A stretch of DNA of 64,000 bases from Halichondria panicea (lineage: Eukaryota; Porifera; Demospongiae; Suberitida; Halichondriidae). Made by a program: the position numbers and the translations under genes. The stretch covers positions 3,959,803 to 4,023,802 of the forward strand of contig NC_087380.1 of assembly GCF_963675165.1 (NCBI RefSeq), given 5' to 3'. The notes under the pieces were generated by a model that searched no databases, was not told the DNA's origin, and worked only from the letters and a program-made list of their open reading frames with translations. Shown here one piece after another: positions 46,801-59,580 of the stretch (position 1 is its first letter; every line of letters starts with the position of its first letter).

Positions 46801-49800
46801 TGTACCATGAGTCCTTTTATCCAAAATAACATACATTTTAGTTGCCCCTGAGTCATCCGCATTCTGTAGCAGCTCTTTCAGGACTGTGATATCAAGAGGA
46901 TAACCTTTTAAAATGTTTTGGATCCTGCGTGTAAGTTCCTCGTGCTGACCAAAAGGAGTGCCATTGAAATGTGTTTTGGCAGTTGTAGAAAATCTTTCAA
47001 GAAATTGTGTTCTAATAGGTACCACCCCGAATTTTGTAGCTACATCTCTTGCTAAATTCCCGTGCACATAAGTGTACTTAGTCTCCTTTGGGGCCCACTG
47101 TGCATCATTGAAGGACAATTCGCTAGCAGGATGCAGGACGTAGTTCTCGTCAGGAAGCATGATTGATGTATCCTTAGGAACATCACTGCTTACAAACAGG
47201 GGAAGCAGTTGATTGAACACATTCTGACATTCCTCACTGATTGGCTCACTGCCAAATTGCTCCTTCATTTTAGCAAGAGCGATCTGAATATCTGACATAG
47301 TGAATTCCTCTTTTATATTCAAATGCTTGGTGAGATATGTATGAAATGAGAGGCTAGCCGGTAGAGGGTATAGATAGGGTCCATTCAAACTCCATTTTGT
47401 AGCAACAACACTAATCGTGATGAATTGTTTTCCCGTCCAAATGCATGCCAGCTCTCGTAAGCTCTGAACATCAGTGTTATCAGCGTTAGCCAGGATACTA
47501 TTAAAGAACTCATATATTCTACGGCACATTTTATCTGTCAGTTGAATTAGTTTCGTTGTACATTCTTGTAATGAAAACAGTTCAATCAATTTCTTGAGCT
47601 GCAAGACAACCTCCTCAAAGGTTGGAGCACTTCTTATTCCTAGCAGCTGAATAGCATCTTCATCTATTGGTCCACATCCACCATCCTCTACGGAGGAATT
47701 GTTTACAAATATCGCTTGTGACCCTGACACCTCCACATTGATGTTATCTGAGGGTGTAATAAACGGAATCATAAGATCTTCACCGCACATAAGTTCATGC
47801 TGTCCAGTCTCTTTCCATGGAAGAAAGTAGTCAGGTGGCTTAGTTAGCACAGGAAGAAAGGGGATCTTAGATAGACTAATGTTACCTTCTGTAGAAGCTG
47901 TACTTGCAGAAATGACTAAATGGGCTCTTTTCATTGCTCTCATTGGACTGCTCTGGTACAGTGTTGGCACAGAAGTTGCACGTTCCAAAAGCATGTTCCA
48001 TGGGAGAATATTGTTAAGCATTCCGAGATTCTTTAGACCTGCAGAAGATAGTTCTCTCTGAACGAGCATATCCACAGGAAAAAGAGCGTCAGATTCGTCA
48101 AATAGATCAGAAAACTTGGATTTTGGATCGATAATCTCATTGCACTTACGCAAAATCTCTCCATGTGGGCAGCACGGAATCGATGGGAAAGTCTTAAAGA
48201 AATATCCTAAGTTACTACCACCTGGTCTATCAATGTTTGCCATGTACTGCTCTAACATGTACTGGATGGCTTTATTCCTCTCAGTAAAGATGGATGCTAG
48301 ACTGTCAATGCTTTGAAAGAAAAGGTCGATAAATTCTTTCTCACCCACAGTGTAATCATCAAGATCGAAAAATATGTGATAGTTTTGCGGTAGATCCACT
48401 ACAGGAACTTTTAGATGCTCAAAAATTTTCAATACACACATAGGAGTAGATGAGTCTGTTGAAAGACAGAGAATTTTGGGTTCAAGGAATTTACTGTCAG
48501 TCAAATACAGCCATTGATTATCGCATGCAGAATAGAAGACTTGTTCCTCAGACATCAATGAGTAGAGTGTGTCCATCATATGCTCCCAAGGATTGCGCTG
48601 AGTTAGCATGTCTTTATCTGGCCATAAACAATGAAATACATATTTGGCTATATCTCCATTATTCATTAAGTCCTTCAGAGCTAGCAAATGTGCAAAGTAA
48701 GCTCTTGGAATTACCCCTTGCATTAGTGAAACATTCCAAGTGACTTCTCTGTCTGTAAGTGAGGTGGCTTCGTCTGAGGTCCAGATCCCCCTGCGATTAT
48801 TGATCACAGCAAAGTTGCTACTTAAATGCACTGGTAGGCCAATCTTCTGAGAGAGGGGTAGGAAACAAAATATCTCTCCTCGGAATTTTGCATCTACACT
48901 GTAGCTACCAGGAGTGCCCAGTGGGCAGGAGACTGATGCAGTGAAGTATTGTTGGGAGTAATCATCAGTCTCACTTTCTTGTGATACCAGCCAATGACAG
49001 CTGTTTGATTCATTAGAGAGAGAATCGAAACAAGTTAGTTCTCTGATCTCAGTACCAGCATGGAGTTGAATTGGTGCTTCAATACGCTCTCGAGTGATCT
49101 TCAACAAAATCTCTGGCGTGCTTTGTCCATGGCTGATCGTTTGGAATGTAATAGTTCTCACGTGCTGTAGAAAAAGCAATAGAGTCGAGCTACTGTTCTT
49201 AATGGCAGATATTAGGTCCTGGACTATTAAATTTGAATAGCAGGTAGAACTAAGCTCACTAGGGTGTGTCCTGAATGGAAGCCTAAATATTGTCCCTTCG
49301 TAATCAGAACGATCAAATCCAAACAAGCCATCATAAGGTGAGAGCTGACACGAATTCGCAATGAACTTACTCGTGAAGAGAACTTTCTTGCCTGGCCGAG
49401 AACAATTCTTTATCTCTTTTCTTAGGTAGGATAGTGTTGGATCAAAGATATATAGTTTGTCTCGACTAACAAATGACGGTACATCTGTCATGTGGTACAC
49501 TGAGCAAAAACCGATTCCAAACTTGCCTATCTTTAACACTTTGTTGGCCTTGGTTGCTCCAGCTAGCTTTGTGATGTTAGTAAAATCATCTTCAGAAAAA
49601 CTCTTGTTGTTATGAACAATTAATGCAGGACCATGAGCTTCTGCCATTCCTGAGAAAAAGAGTTTCTTTGTTTCATGCTGCCTAGTGTCATAGCAAATGT
49701 TCACTTCCGTAGCCTCTGCATCATCAGCGTTCTGCAGTAGTTCCTTGATAATAGTGAGTCCGTCTTTGTAGTCTCGGAGGATATTCTTCAATCGAGTGGT

Positions 49801-52800
49801 GAGTGGTTCGTGTTGACCAGCATCTTCAAATGCGTCCTCAGAAATATCCAAAAACTCTGCCAATGGAACTGCACCAAGATTATGTGCCATGCTAGCAGAA
49901 ATGTGGTTATGTACACACTGGTATGAGTCCTTTTCTTCTGACGATTGCAGGTAATCCTTGAGGAGCTCATTGTCCGTGTACACAACCTCTGAAACTTGAA
50001 CTAGCTGAGGCAATTTAGACTCAGTTTCTACTGGTACCAGAACATCTTCTGGCATGATTTCGTCAGGAACTTTTTTATTTCCATTGCTTGTGAGCCAATT
50101 TAGAATGTTCATGATCATACTCCAAGCATCCGATTGTTCAATAGCATTAGTTTGTACATCGTCCTTGATCATTTTGAGAACAGAAACTATCTGGGCTTGA
50201 CGAACAGTTTTTGCAACTCTAGAAGCTGAGCCAAACAGTGTTGAGTATTGAGACAGAATGTCGGGTAAAACATAGATGTACGGTTCAAGATCACTCTTAA
50301 AGGTGGAGTTTTGTTTTAAAGCTACTACATCTGGTGCTATAAACTTCCTCTCTTTCTTGATATAAATCCACTCCGTAATTGAGTACAACGAAGCAAGATA
50401 GGAGACACCTCGACTATTCATGTAATCATACACTTGAAGAACAAGTGAGTTTATAACATCAGCAGAGAGTTGATCCTTGTGCGAGAGTATCTCTTTATAG
50501 TGAGCGACCACATTCTGTGAGAGACTGTTAGAGTCAGCTGGTAACATATTGGCAATTAGATCGGCAACTGCAGGGAACACAATGTATACCTGTGAGCCCA
50601 CTAGGCAGGGAATAGTGTTTTCCGTTGAAGGTGATAAAACCATTGAATTGCTCAGAGAGATAAAATGTGAGTTGAGGCCGTGTCCTTTCCATGAAATCTC
50701 TCCAGGATAACCGGATGGCTTATCACTGAGAATTGGGAGCCAGCTCCAGCTAGTAGCTAGATAGTTGAGAGCAGTTGAGAAGGTATAGCTTTGATAATGA
50801 TTATTAGCTACTACATACCTTCCACCTGTTTGGTTATAAAAAGTAGGTGTGCTTATGTATTTAAGCACTGCCTTGGCCCGGCTCAGCTTTAAGCTGTCAA
50901 CACGTTGTGGATTTGAGCTGAAAGAACAACTGACGGAGTAAATAATGTCAAGGACTTGTTGTGGGGTAACAGCAACACAGAGACCACATGTTCTTAAAGT
51001 TTGAACTCTTCCTTTCGTGTTGTAAGGAGCCTGAGGGAATACATCTTCTCCGCTATACAGAGCCGAAATATCAGCATCAAAAGGAGTGAATAGTTCAGAA
51101 GGACTCTTTCGTCCATTAGTTGTTTTTACGAATTGCAAGCTCTGCAGGTAACTGGCCATATTGTACTCTCTGGAGTTTAGGACTTGGAACATGTCCAACA
51201 CTTCCGGCATTAGCTTATCAATGAGATGGTCAGGAAAAGTCCTGTTTTTAATGAGCGGAAACACATGATTGACAAGAAGTTTGAAATCAGACAGAAACGG
51301 GACACGTAGGGATTTCAATAGCTGCAGCTGATAGTAGTTTTCTCGGGACAGAATAATTAGGTTTGAAGGCAGGTTTGCAACATTGAAAGCACATTTGTTA
51401 GGTTCTCCTATAACCTGTCTTGCTACTGATTTCGATTTTGTTGTGTTCACAGAAAAAAGTTTTTCTGATGAGTTTGAAGCAGATGAGAATATGCAAATAT
51501 TCTTTAAGACATTAGTTCTCATTGTAGAAGGAGTATATACATTAGTTCTCATTGTAGAAGGAATATATGTGCTAGATACAAGAAACATTCTCATGCTATC
51601 AGCTTCCGGTGCTGTGAAGGCAACTCGATTGTAATTTGACGTTGATCCTATGGCATCTAACAAGTTGTTTACGTCTACCTGCTTCATGTACGATGTAAGT
51701 TGGCTGTGCTGTATATAGCTAAATTCACTTTGTAGGCAAACTCTGATGTTCATTTTGTAGATAGCAGAGAGCAAATCGCTAGAGCAAGACGAATACCTGC
51801 GGACATAAATCACATCCTGCACGCTGCTAAGGGGAGTAAGGGGAGCAAGGCAAAAGCTTCTTGTTGAGCTGGAGGTAGATATGTAGCAAGGAACTAGAAG
51901 CTGCTCAGCAAAATGGTGTAGATTTTTCTCTTGCAGCCAATTCCAGAATGTTTGAAGCCAAGTGGAGGGAATCTGAAAGTGGGGCATGGACACCAGACTG
52001 TTTCTACTTGAGGGTAGAGCCTGGGGAAGGAGATGAGCAACATATCTCTCAGTGAGGAGCCGGAGCTTTGTCTGTTGACTAGCAGCCACAGAATATAGAC
52101 TTTGTTGAAGCTTTGTATCATCTGATACGTCGACAAGTAAGTGGTCTAAGTTAGGGAGCAGGGATCGTGGACAATCATCTGAGCAAAGGAAAACTGTCTG
52201 CTGTTTGAAAGTCGTATCAAAGTTAGTGAAGCTACCATTTGCTAGGGGTAGAAGATTCAAACCTTGGAGATCGTTGTAGCAACTGTCGGAGAGGCAGTAC
52301 GTCAACATTACCCTCTTGCCAATTGGGTCAATGTTAGAATAACTTTCAGAGTGAGTCCGAAGTTTGGAGCGAACTAACATGGGAGATACCTCTGTGACAC
52401 CAACTGTAGCGTGATACATGGCTCTCCATATGTTTGAAGGGACTTCAACTAGATACACAAAAGAATTGGTGAGAAATTGTTTCACAATGGAGGGAAGACT
52501 GCTGTCTTCACTGATAAAGGTTGCTTGAGAGATGAGAATCCAGTTCCCAACAACTTCAATTGTCTCAGTCCAAACAACTGCTTGCTGAAACAATTCACTG
52601 AACAAAGGATGGAGAATCTCAGAAAACTGGTTGTTTACAATATTCACATCAGGCCAGGCATTGTAGAACTGATCATGAGAAATGTACTTTTTAGCCTCTA
52701 CTAGAAGCATAGCATAACAAGGTGGGAGGAGCTGACTAACAAGAATCTTGTTCCAGTTTGCTGTAGGATCGTTTCTTCTCTCAATTCCCGGCCACTTTAA

Positions 52801-55800
52801 AGTACGTCTTTCGTCGTTCAGCCCAAATGTTCCGTTGATATGAACCGGTAGTCCAGACGTAGCCTCCATTGGCATAGGAAGGAAACAAAATATTCGACCC
52901 CCAACAGAACTAGTACCTAGCTCCAAAACTGTGCCGACCCAAGGAAATGTACACTGTTTGGCTGCAGCTGCTTGTACTGTAGAGTCCTCTGATCCGACAC
53001 TGTTAGCTATCACCCAATTGCTCTGGCCAGCTTGGTTCTTCCTATGACTGTTGTCAGTCACAATTACAGAGAAGGTAGCTGTGAACGAAATTACACAGGA
53101 AATCGAGTATGGCTGTTCAGAATGAGCTTGCCGAAGTTGTTGCATGAACAATTTACGCTTGGAAGTAACTGATGCTAAACTAGCTGGACTTATTTCCACA
53201 CAGAATGATATGCTGTGCTGACCACTCTGTGAGATGTGCACTACTTGGATCTTGCATACTGACTTCAAAAACAGAAGCAAATACTTGGCCTCCTCTCTAA
53301 GAGCATCGAGGAGTAGTTGTAGCTTTTGAGTGTTGTATATTTTGTCCGAGAGACTGGATGCTTTTGTGCGTAATGGCAGTCGAAAAATAGTTTGTTGATA
53401 TTGGGCTGAATTTTTATCGAAACCGGCCAAGCCATGGAGTGAAGTAATAAAATCAGATGACTGGTCAATAAGGCTAGCCAAACTGAATGCCTGCCCAACT
53501 TCACCTTTCCAAACCTTTTCTTGAGGTTCAAAACAAGCTAAGCGATTTCCACTTACAATCATTGGGAGGTCTAAAACAGAGAGAATTTTAGCATATAAAT
53601 AAAATTATTATAACAACTACAGTCATTTAGTGTATACCAGATGAACACAACATTATGTAATTGCATGGTCATGAGAATATAGCCAAAAAGCGCAGACCAA
53701 AATGCTCAAGAGCAAGTACCAGGATTAGTGAGTTTCTATACGCACGTAGCTAAAATACCTCATTTTGGCTGGTTTTCTCGGCCATGCAATCCTACACATT
53801 GCTGGCCTATAAGACTATATAAGGGTGACATACAGTCCATGCATTTCGGGGGACAATGATTATGCATCTTGTGCAAGCCATAAGGATTGTCTGAGTTGTT
53901 GAGTTTTGTGATGATAATACAGTGTACATATAATGTTGAGCACAGACATACACAGTCCATCCATGCATGGTGACATGAAATTGATGATGTAGTGGAAGCT
54001 GGTATATGGACCTGGAACACATGCAGACTATAATTCAGGGGCGTAGGCAGGCGAGGTGCTTGAGCACCCCCCCTGCCTGACTCTATATTTTTTGAAGATC
54101 CGGTTGAGCTCAGCACTCAAGATCTTGTTAGCTGCATACTGAAATAGCTATTCATTCACCTAAGACATACTAGAGTTAGTAGCTGATCTATATACTATAC
54201 ACGAGATAATTTTATTACATTGCTCTCATTAATGAGCAAAACAATCAGCAGTTGCCAGTTCTATGCTATCACACCTATATCTACTACCTGTGTATGGCTA
54301 TTCATATTTTACAGCTTGTACGTAAACCACTGGACAGTACTTTGCTTAGCTCCACCTCTGTACTCATGCGGTTGCAAACACTCAGCTCCACCCTCAGTTT
54401 TACCAAACTGCATGAGGGTACATGGAGCTGATTATTTGGTGGGGTTGCAACCCCAGCCCTAGATCCACCCCTGCTATCAATTGGCTATATAAGCGCCACA
54501 CTGCATGGAATAATATTTTTTGCATGTGCGCTGTTGAAAAAAAATCTTAAAAATGTGTGTGGTTAACGTTGTAATTAGAAAAAAGACGATAATGCACATA
54601 ATACTCATAATTATATACTACTATACCTATAATAGGCTTCCTTACATACAATGGTCACCGCTGTATGTAGAACGATCACAGTTCATTCCAAGACAACACT
54701 AATTTTTTAAACTGGTTACTGTACAACCCCAATACACGTCAAGCCACGCCATTTACAACCAACCTAAAATGCATACAGCTACGTATCAATACCATGGTTG
54801 CACGTGTTATGGGGTCAACATCAAATAGCGGTGTATCCTGACAAAAATATACCACTCTAGCACCTTGGGTATTGTATTCTCTATTAAACGCACGTGTACT
54901 TGTTTAGTTACGGTACGTTTAATCGAGTGTTTGCAACATCCTTTGAGTGTTTTTATTTATAGACATTACTCAAATAGTGGTGCATGCTCTACATTCATGT
55001 GCTGATTGCATGGAGCTAGCCCAAAACAATTTGCCCTTTACCATGCCAATTGATAAGCTTATCTATCTATATATAGCCTTCCACGCTGAAGGTAGTGTGC
55101 CAAAAAGCACATCAGTAAGAGAGACGCCAGTTGTGCTGATAGAAAGCATGCACACGAATGGAACAGAAAGAAAAACGAATCTTTGAGTAATCATAATAAT
55201 ACGGAGGCCAATTTGAATACTAAGTTCACCTAATCGATCCTCAAAAGCTACCTGTTTTGCGCATATTCGATAAGGCCAGAATAGATATTTGAGCTATCAA
55301 ATGCACTGCACTGCACATTATTTTAATCGAGAAACTAAAGACCTACATTTTGCAACGAGAAAAAGTAGTTACAAACCAGTGGTTATGTGCAACACTTGAC
55401 TATAACGAACTCACCTGTGAGATGATAGACAGAGTTGAATCCAATCCCAAACCTTCCAACTTTGAAGGGGTCCTCCGCTTTGATACTCTGCTGTAAGCTC
55501 TGTATTCCTTCCCAGTCTTCTTCTGTAAAGCAGGCATTATTGGCAGCTACAAGAGCAGGGCCTTGGAACATGGCCAAGTCAGGATGAGGGAGGTTGGAAG
55601 TGCTATGCTGTCTCTCGTCAACATAGAACCACACTGTTGTAGCTCCAGCATCATCGGCATTCTGGATCATTTCCTACACAAGCATGTTATGATCATTTCA
55701 AGGGTATTCCTTATATATAAGTATAATTATACAAAGGGTTACTTTACATGGTGCTTCCACAAAACTTATAAGTTATAGGACTGGTACAGCACACTTTCAT

Positions 55801-57331
55801 TCCCAAATATAATCACCAAGCTTTACACGTACTCAATTACGTACTACGAGACTGTACTGAACATACATTTTCCTTGTTTTGTTTCGCTCAAAAGGATTAC
55901 TGGAGGAGCTTAATGGAAAAGTGGCATGAATACCATAATTTAGACATCTGGTGGATACCAATGAACCACGTCTCAATGTCTTACAGTTGCCCATCAAAGT
56001 AGCAAGCTATATACTGCTAGGCTATGCTGAAGCGTTAGCTGCTTCTGCTAAATATCCCATATATAGCTTTCCAACCACGTGGGCACTTTTATGCGCATGT
56101 GCGAGGGCGTTTGCTATGAAATTGGCCAATATTCTCATACAGATAATTACGATAATAATCGACACTGCATGTATTAGTGTATACATGTATAGTAGTATCA
56201 CAATTTGAGCAAGGAGGGGTGGATACGCATTGAGGTCAAAGTTTATAATGCTGCTATCTGTCAGTATACTACCTTCTATTCTGACATTGTGCCATGAAAA
56301 TAGTTTTTTGAATGTCAGCAACCGTTCTATGTGTCGAAAAGGCGTCAACTAAGTCTATCAAAATGCCCCCCACAGAAAAATATTCAGAATGAAGCACAGC
56401 AAGTGCAACCATTAGTGTACAGGCTGACCCACATGCAAAAAGGCATTCGAGCTACTATGCACACATGTTATTATGCCTCGGTGCATGCGCAAGCGAGGTA
56501 TATACAGTAGTGTGTTTGTATATGTGGCTGTGTGTGTGTGTAGACTGTTATATACAGCTGCTCAAGGATCAATGAATCAAGTAAGATAGTCATGTTTTCT
56601 TGGATTTTAATTCGTGGATTTGCAAAATATGCTTCGTTCTCGAGTTATGCCTAGTTTTGCTTACTTGGAATGCCATTCCAGCCTTTTCAGAGAGTGCGTA
56701 GCAAAACTTGTCCATGGAGTGTTGCTACTCTACTTAGTACTTAGCTCTGCACTAGAACGCTAGCTAGCTGCAAGAGTGAGAAGAGAGCTGCTGGTGCAGC
56801 CATAGCCTCGAGACCAGCCATTCGTTATCTGAAAGAACGAACGCCTGGTCAAGTTCCTATGTAGAACCCGTCTAATTGGTCCAGGGATTTTTTGGACCCG
56901 ATAATTGCCCGCAACAACCATACTTTCCCGTGAATATCATTATGATGCTTACAGTAACGTGCAGCCATTCGTTTTAGACTTGGACTTTTGGTCAATCGTT
57001 TTTAACAACAATCATAGTTAATCATTACCCACTCCTTGGGTTTCTCTGCATGCAAAATTATAACTTCTGTTGCCACTGTGCACTAAATAAAAGTAAAAAC
57101 TTTTACTTTAATGGTGAATTAGTTTTAACTTCTTTTGTGCAATAATAACTTTCACCCTTGTGATTTAGTTAACTTTTACGAGTCATCAGCACCCGCAGTG
57201 CTTTCATTGCCAGCAGTTTTTACCTTGAAAATTTGTCCGTCAGGGTACCTCTCTAGGATGCCTTTTATGGTAACAGACAGGGGAGGCCTTCTCAGTCCAA
57301 ACTGCTCGGACTTAGCCTCTGACTTAGCCAT
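40837..57331 (-). CDS. Sacsin-like giant protein: three HSP90-type ATPase repeats, J domain, HEPN; 3 exons, about 4366 aa
   Basis: Exons 57331-57224, 55673-55415 and 53570-40837 (TGA) join in phase 0 and phase 1. The last exon is a single 12.7-kb open frame. Three sacsin (SIRPT-type) modules, each headed by an HSP90-like GHKL ATPase site: (1) residues about 10-130, [14 protein letters not shown] and [16 protein letters not shown]; (2) about 1385-1500, [14 protein letters not shown] and [16 protein letters not shown]; (3) about 2335-2460, [14 protein letters not shown] and [16 protein letters not shown]. The C-terminus has a J domain ([11 protein letters not shown] near 4121), a Ser-rich linker and a HEPN domain (about 4230-4360, [15 protein letters not shown]). 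This order matches human sacsin (4579 aa), minus its N-terminal ubiquitin-like domain. Human sacsin is a chaperone-like protein of intermediate filaments and mitochondria; the role in this organism is unknown. The start [20 protein letters not shown] matches the first sacsin module, so the gene appears complete. A paralogue follows upstream in tandem. Confidence 0.88.
51511..51570. repeat. 30-bp in-frame tandem duplication in the sacsin-like coding region
   Basis: ATTAGTTCTCATTGTAGAAG plus GAGTATATAC is repeated at once as the same sequence ending GAATATATGT. It encodes two copies of [10 protein letters not shown] near residues 790-809, outside the ATPase modules. Confidence 0.9.
53571..55414 (-). 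other. Second intron of the sacsin-like gene
   Basis: A 1.8-kb intron. Contains transposon-end-like sequences, GGGGCGTAGGCAGGCGAGGT at about 54040 and GGGGTTGCAACCCCAGCCCT at about 54443, which resemble ends of invertebrate interspersed repeats; their limits were not resolved. No exon is seen. Confidence 0.5.
55674..57223 (-). other. First intron of the sacsin-like gene
   Basis: A 1.55-kb intron between the short first exon and the first ATPase-module exon, containing dispersed repeat copy B at 56473-56772. No other exon in the sacsin frame was found. Confidence 0.55.
56473..56772 (+). mobile_element. Dispersed repeat, copy B (best preserved)
   Basis: Begins TTATGCCTCGGTGCATGCGC, has a short GT-rich stretch, then GAGTTATGCCTAGTTTTGCT, GTAGCAAAACTTGTCCATGG and TTAGCTCTGCACTAGAACGC. 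It is the same family as 7437-8270 (inverted) and 29619-30386; a partial copy of the first end may lie at about 58434-58540. Confidence 0.75.
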
Positions 57332-57363
57332 CTTGATGTGTGCTTTATAGAGGAAATGTACAT

Positions 57364-57535
57364 AATACTGGAATTTGCAGAATCAAGTGTTGAGCACTGT
57401 GGTTCCTTATATGGGAAATGCTCCATAGTAAGCAGACCACAGTGTGTACACAAAATCCATATAAGCCGGGAACGCGTAACGCTCTACGCTTTTACTGGTG
57501 TGTTGCAAAGATTCTGCAAACTCCAGTATTATTCA
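57364..57535. repeat. Inverted repeat just upstream of the sacsin-like start
   Basis: AATACTGGAATTTGCAGAAT and the complement of ATTCTGCAAACTCCAGTATT pair with one mismatch, about 130 bp apart. It lies 35-200 bp 5' of the start codon on the minus strand, within the expected promoter. Confidence 0.7.
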
Positions 57536-57567
57536 ATTTTATACGCCCTTGTGATATTATTAATTCA

Positions 57568-57977
57568 CAGAGCCTCCAAGTATACGGTTTTTCCCGTATT
57601 TATACGGATTTCTGTCTTCTAATACGGTTATACGGAATTAAGTGTAAAAATACGGATATATACATGTAGATCTAGAAGACTATAAATGACCTTTTGTCAC
57701 TTTCAGAATAAGTTAACTGGCCTTATAGTTGACAGTGAAGGCATCCCTACAGCTGTAGTAGCTCTATGCTCTACACTTGTAGTGAGTCTGATACGAAAGA
57801 CAGCTATAAATTTCTCTTGTAAAGACAAATCTCGCTTGCCATGCCCCTTTATTGAAAGGGCGGGGAAATTACAAAGCCACTAAACATCATTTCATCTCTA
57901 CATCGTTAAATCATCATTAAATACGGGAAAATGAGCTGATTAATACTGAAAAGAAAAGTTTCTACTTGGAGGCTCTG
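57568..57977. mobile_element. Nonautonomous DNA transposon (hAT-like MITE), 410 bp
   Basis: Terminal inverted repeats CAGAGCCTCCAAGTA / TACTTGGAGGCTCTG (one mismatch) flanked by a direct AATTCA on each side (57562-57567 and 57978-57983), a probable target-site duplication. Subterminal TACGGGAAA-type motifs repeat in both orientations. No transposase frame. Confidence 0.85.
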
Positions 57978-58859
57978 AATTCACCATAGTGAACGGTAGT
58001 GAAAATATAGATGCATGCATGCAGTATGATTACACATAAGTTTGGTGCATGGTTATGCATAGTAAAACTTATTGTATCATGCACTTATGTTTTAAACCTA
58101 TCGAAACTGCTGAGTCGTATCTACTTTCCTTCATTCTATCGTGTTTATCTCTTTTGTATATATAACATCTCCTGTTAGTTAATGAGTCGTAATAGTTTAA
58201 GACTATATGATTGCTATACTGCTACATTAAGGAGTTAAAGAAACAAAGAAAGTGCAACAACTCAAAGTTTGTGGTTTCTGTCTCATTGCTTCTAATACGA
58301 CTATGGTACTCACTTTCTAGTATCACTGAGCATTGTTAGCTTTATTTACTATTATCTGACTAGATCTAGTCAGTGCAGTCAGCCTGCAAGCATGCATTTA
58401 TAAACTGTTAGAGAGGGGCAATCTATATTTATGCCTCGGTTTGACATGCGCAATTGATATTCAAGAAAACGTTACTAGAAGCCTATAATTATAGAAGCTC
58501 TCACTTGCACTAGTGTGTTTGTGTGTGTGTCATGCTGCTCACTGATTACTGATCAGTTTTCCATGTAAAATTCTCCGGCATACTTGCCAAACATTTCGGG
58601 GGCTCAAGTAACTCAAACAGACTTCAAGGTGTATTCAAGGACATTTCTATGTCGGGAGTACATACAACTGCACGACCACAATACACCCCAGGTGACTTGC
58701 AGTGTATGAAAACAACCATAATGGAACGCTTGATAATTAATAATTATAGTGTTATGTTACCTCCATAGCATGAAGGTAACGCAATTGCCTATATATGTCA
58801 TTTATAAGACAAGTGCACATTTTCAATATTCTGTCAACAATACTACATGACACACTCAC

Positions 58860-58896
58860 CTGAACGCGATGTATTGGCAGCTTTATCCTGCAGGCC
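58860..58896 (-). other. Candidate 37-nt mini-exon
   Basis: Minus strand: an acceptor-like ATTATACTGTAG precedes and a consensus donor CAGGTGAGTG follows 37 nt that are open in two frames. It may belong to the 3' part of the Myb/SANT-like gene or to a 5' UTR of the sacsin-like gene; the phase evidence does not decide. Confidence 0.25.
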
Positions 58897-58933
58897 CTAC
58901 AGTATTATAATATATAAAGACATTAGTGCAGTT

Positions 58934-59580
58934 TACCGTATCACTAAAATCTTTTGCAAGCATCAAAAATACGAACTTAGTGAGCGTTGGTCACTTTGCA
59001 AATAAAAATAGCAAAACCTAAACTGGTACAGTGGAACCTCCATAAAACGGACACCATTGGGGAACAGCCTTTTGGCCGTTATAGAGAGGTGGTCTTCCTT
59101 GGGAGGTCGATTGCCAGCTATGTATTTTCTATGAGCCATTTCTTGCTGCAAATGAATCTTGGGGCTTTGCTAACTGCTTCTTTAGCTCATACAATCTTTG
59201 AAAAGGCTGTAGAGACAAGCTACAGCCAGGTTTTCACGATTGTGCAAAATAATGCTATCTCAGCAATAATTTTCTGCTAATTCTGGGTGTGGCTGTCCGT
59301 TCTGGGAGGTTATTTTCCATTGCTAAAGCTAGTTGGGGACTAGAAAGCTGCTCGTTATACGGAGTAGAGAGGTGGTCGCTCCTGAGAGGTTGCTTTACAT
59401 TGAAGTCATTGTAGTTTCAATCCGGACCTGAGCTCTTGGCCGTTATATAGCGTGTGGTTGCTCTTTGGAGGTGGTCGTTAATGGAGGTTCCACTACAGTA
59501 ATGACACACGATCTTTGCCAGAACGCAGGGGGTCAAATATTCTGCTGATTTGGCTCATTAGCAAAGGTTTTTCACTTCTT
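58934..59580 (-). mobile_element. MITE (37466 family) interrupted by another MITE
   Basis: Left part 58934-59026 and right part about 59501-59580 are, as complement, the two halves of the TACCGTATTACTAG.. element (TTTTGCAAGC..GCAAAACC, then GATCTTTGCCAGAACGCA..TTTGGCTCATTAGCAAAGG). The halves are separated by the insertion at 59027-59500. Confidence 0.8.
59027..59500. mobile_element. Nested MITE, pogo/Tigger-like ends
   Basis: Begins (TA)CAGTGGAACCTCCATAAAACG and ends TTAATGGAGGTTCCACTA followed by CAGTA. Ends of the type CAGTGGAACCTC with GGACACC inside are typical of pogo/Tigger-related mariner elements, which also target TA. It lies inside another MITE, so it is the younger insertion. Confidence 0.8.

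Noticed and set aside
54947-55186. 79-codon plus-strand frame in a sacsin-like intron
   Set aside because: It shows no domain, no splice context and no repeat signature; not supported as a gene.
57338-57883. Plus-strand frames of 65-94 codons upstream of the sacsin-like gene
   Set aside because: They overlap an inverted repeat and a MITE and show no family resemblance.
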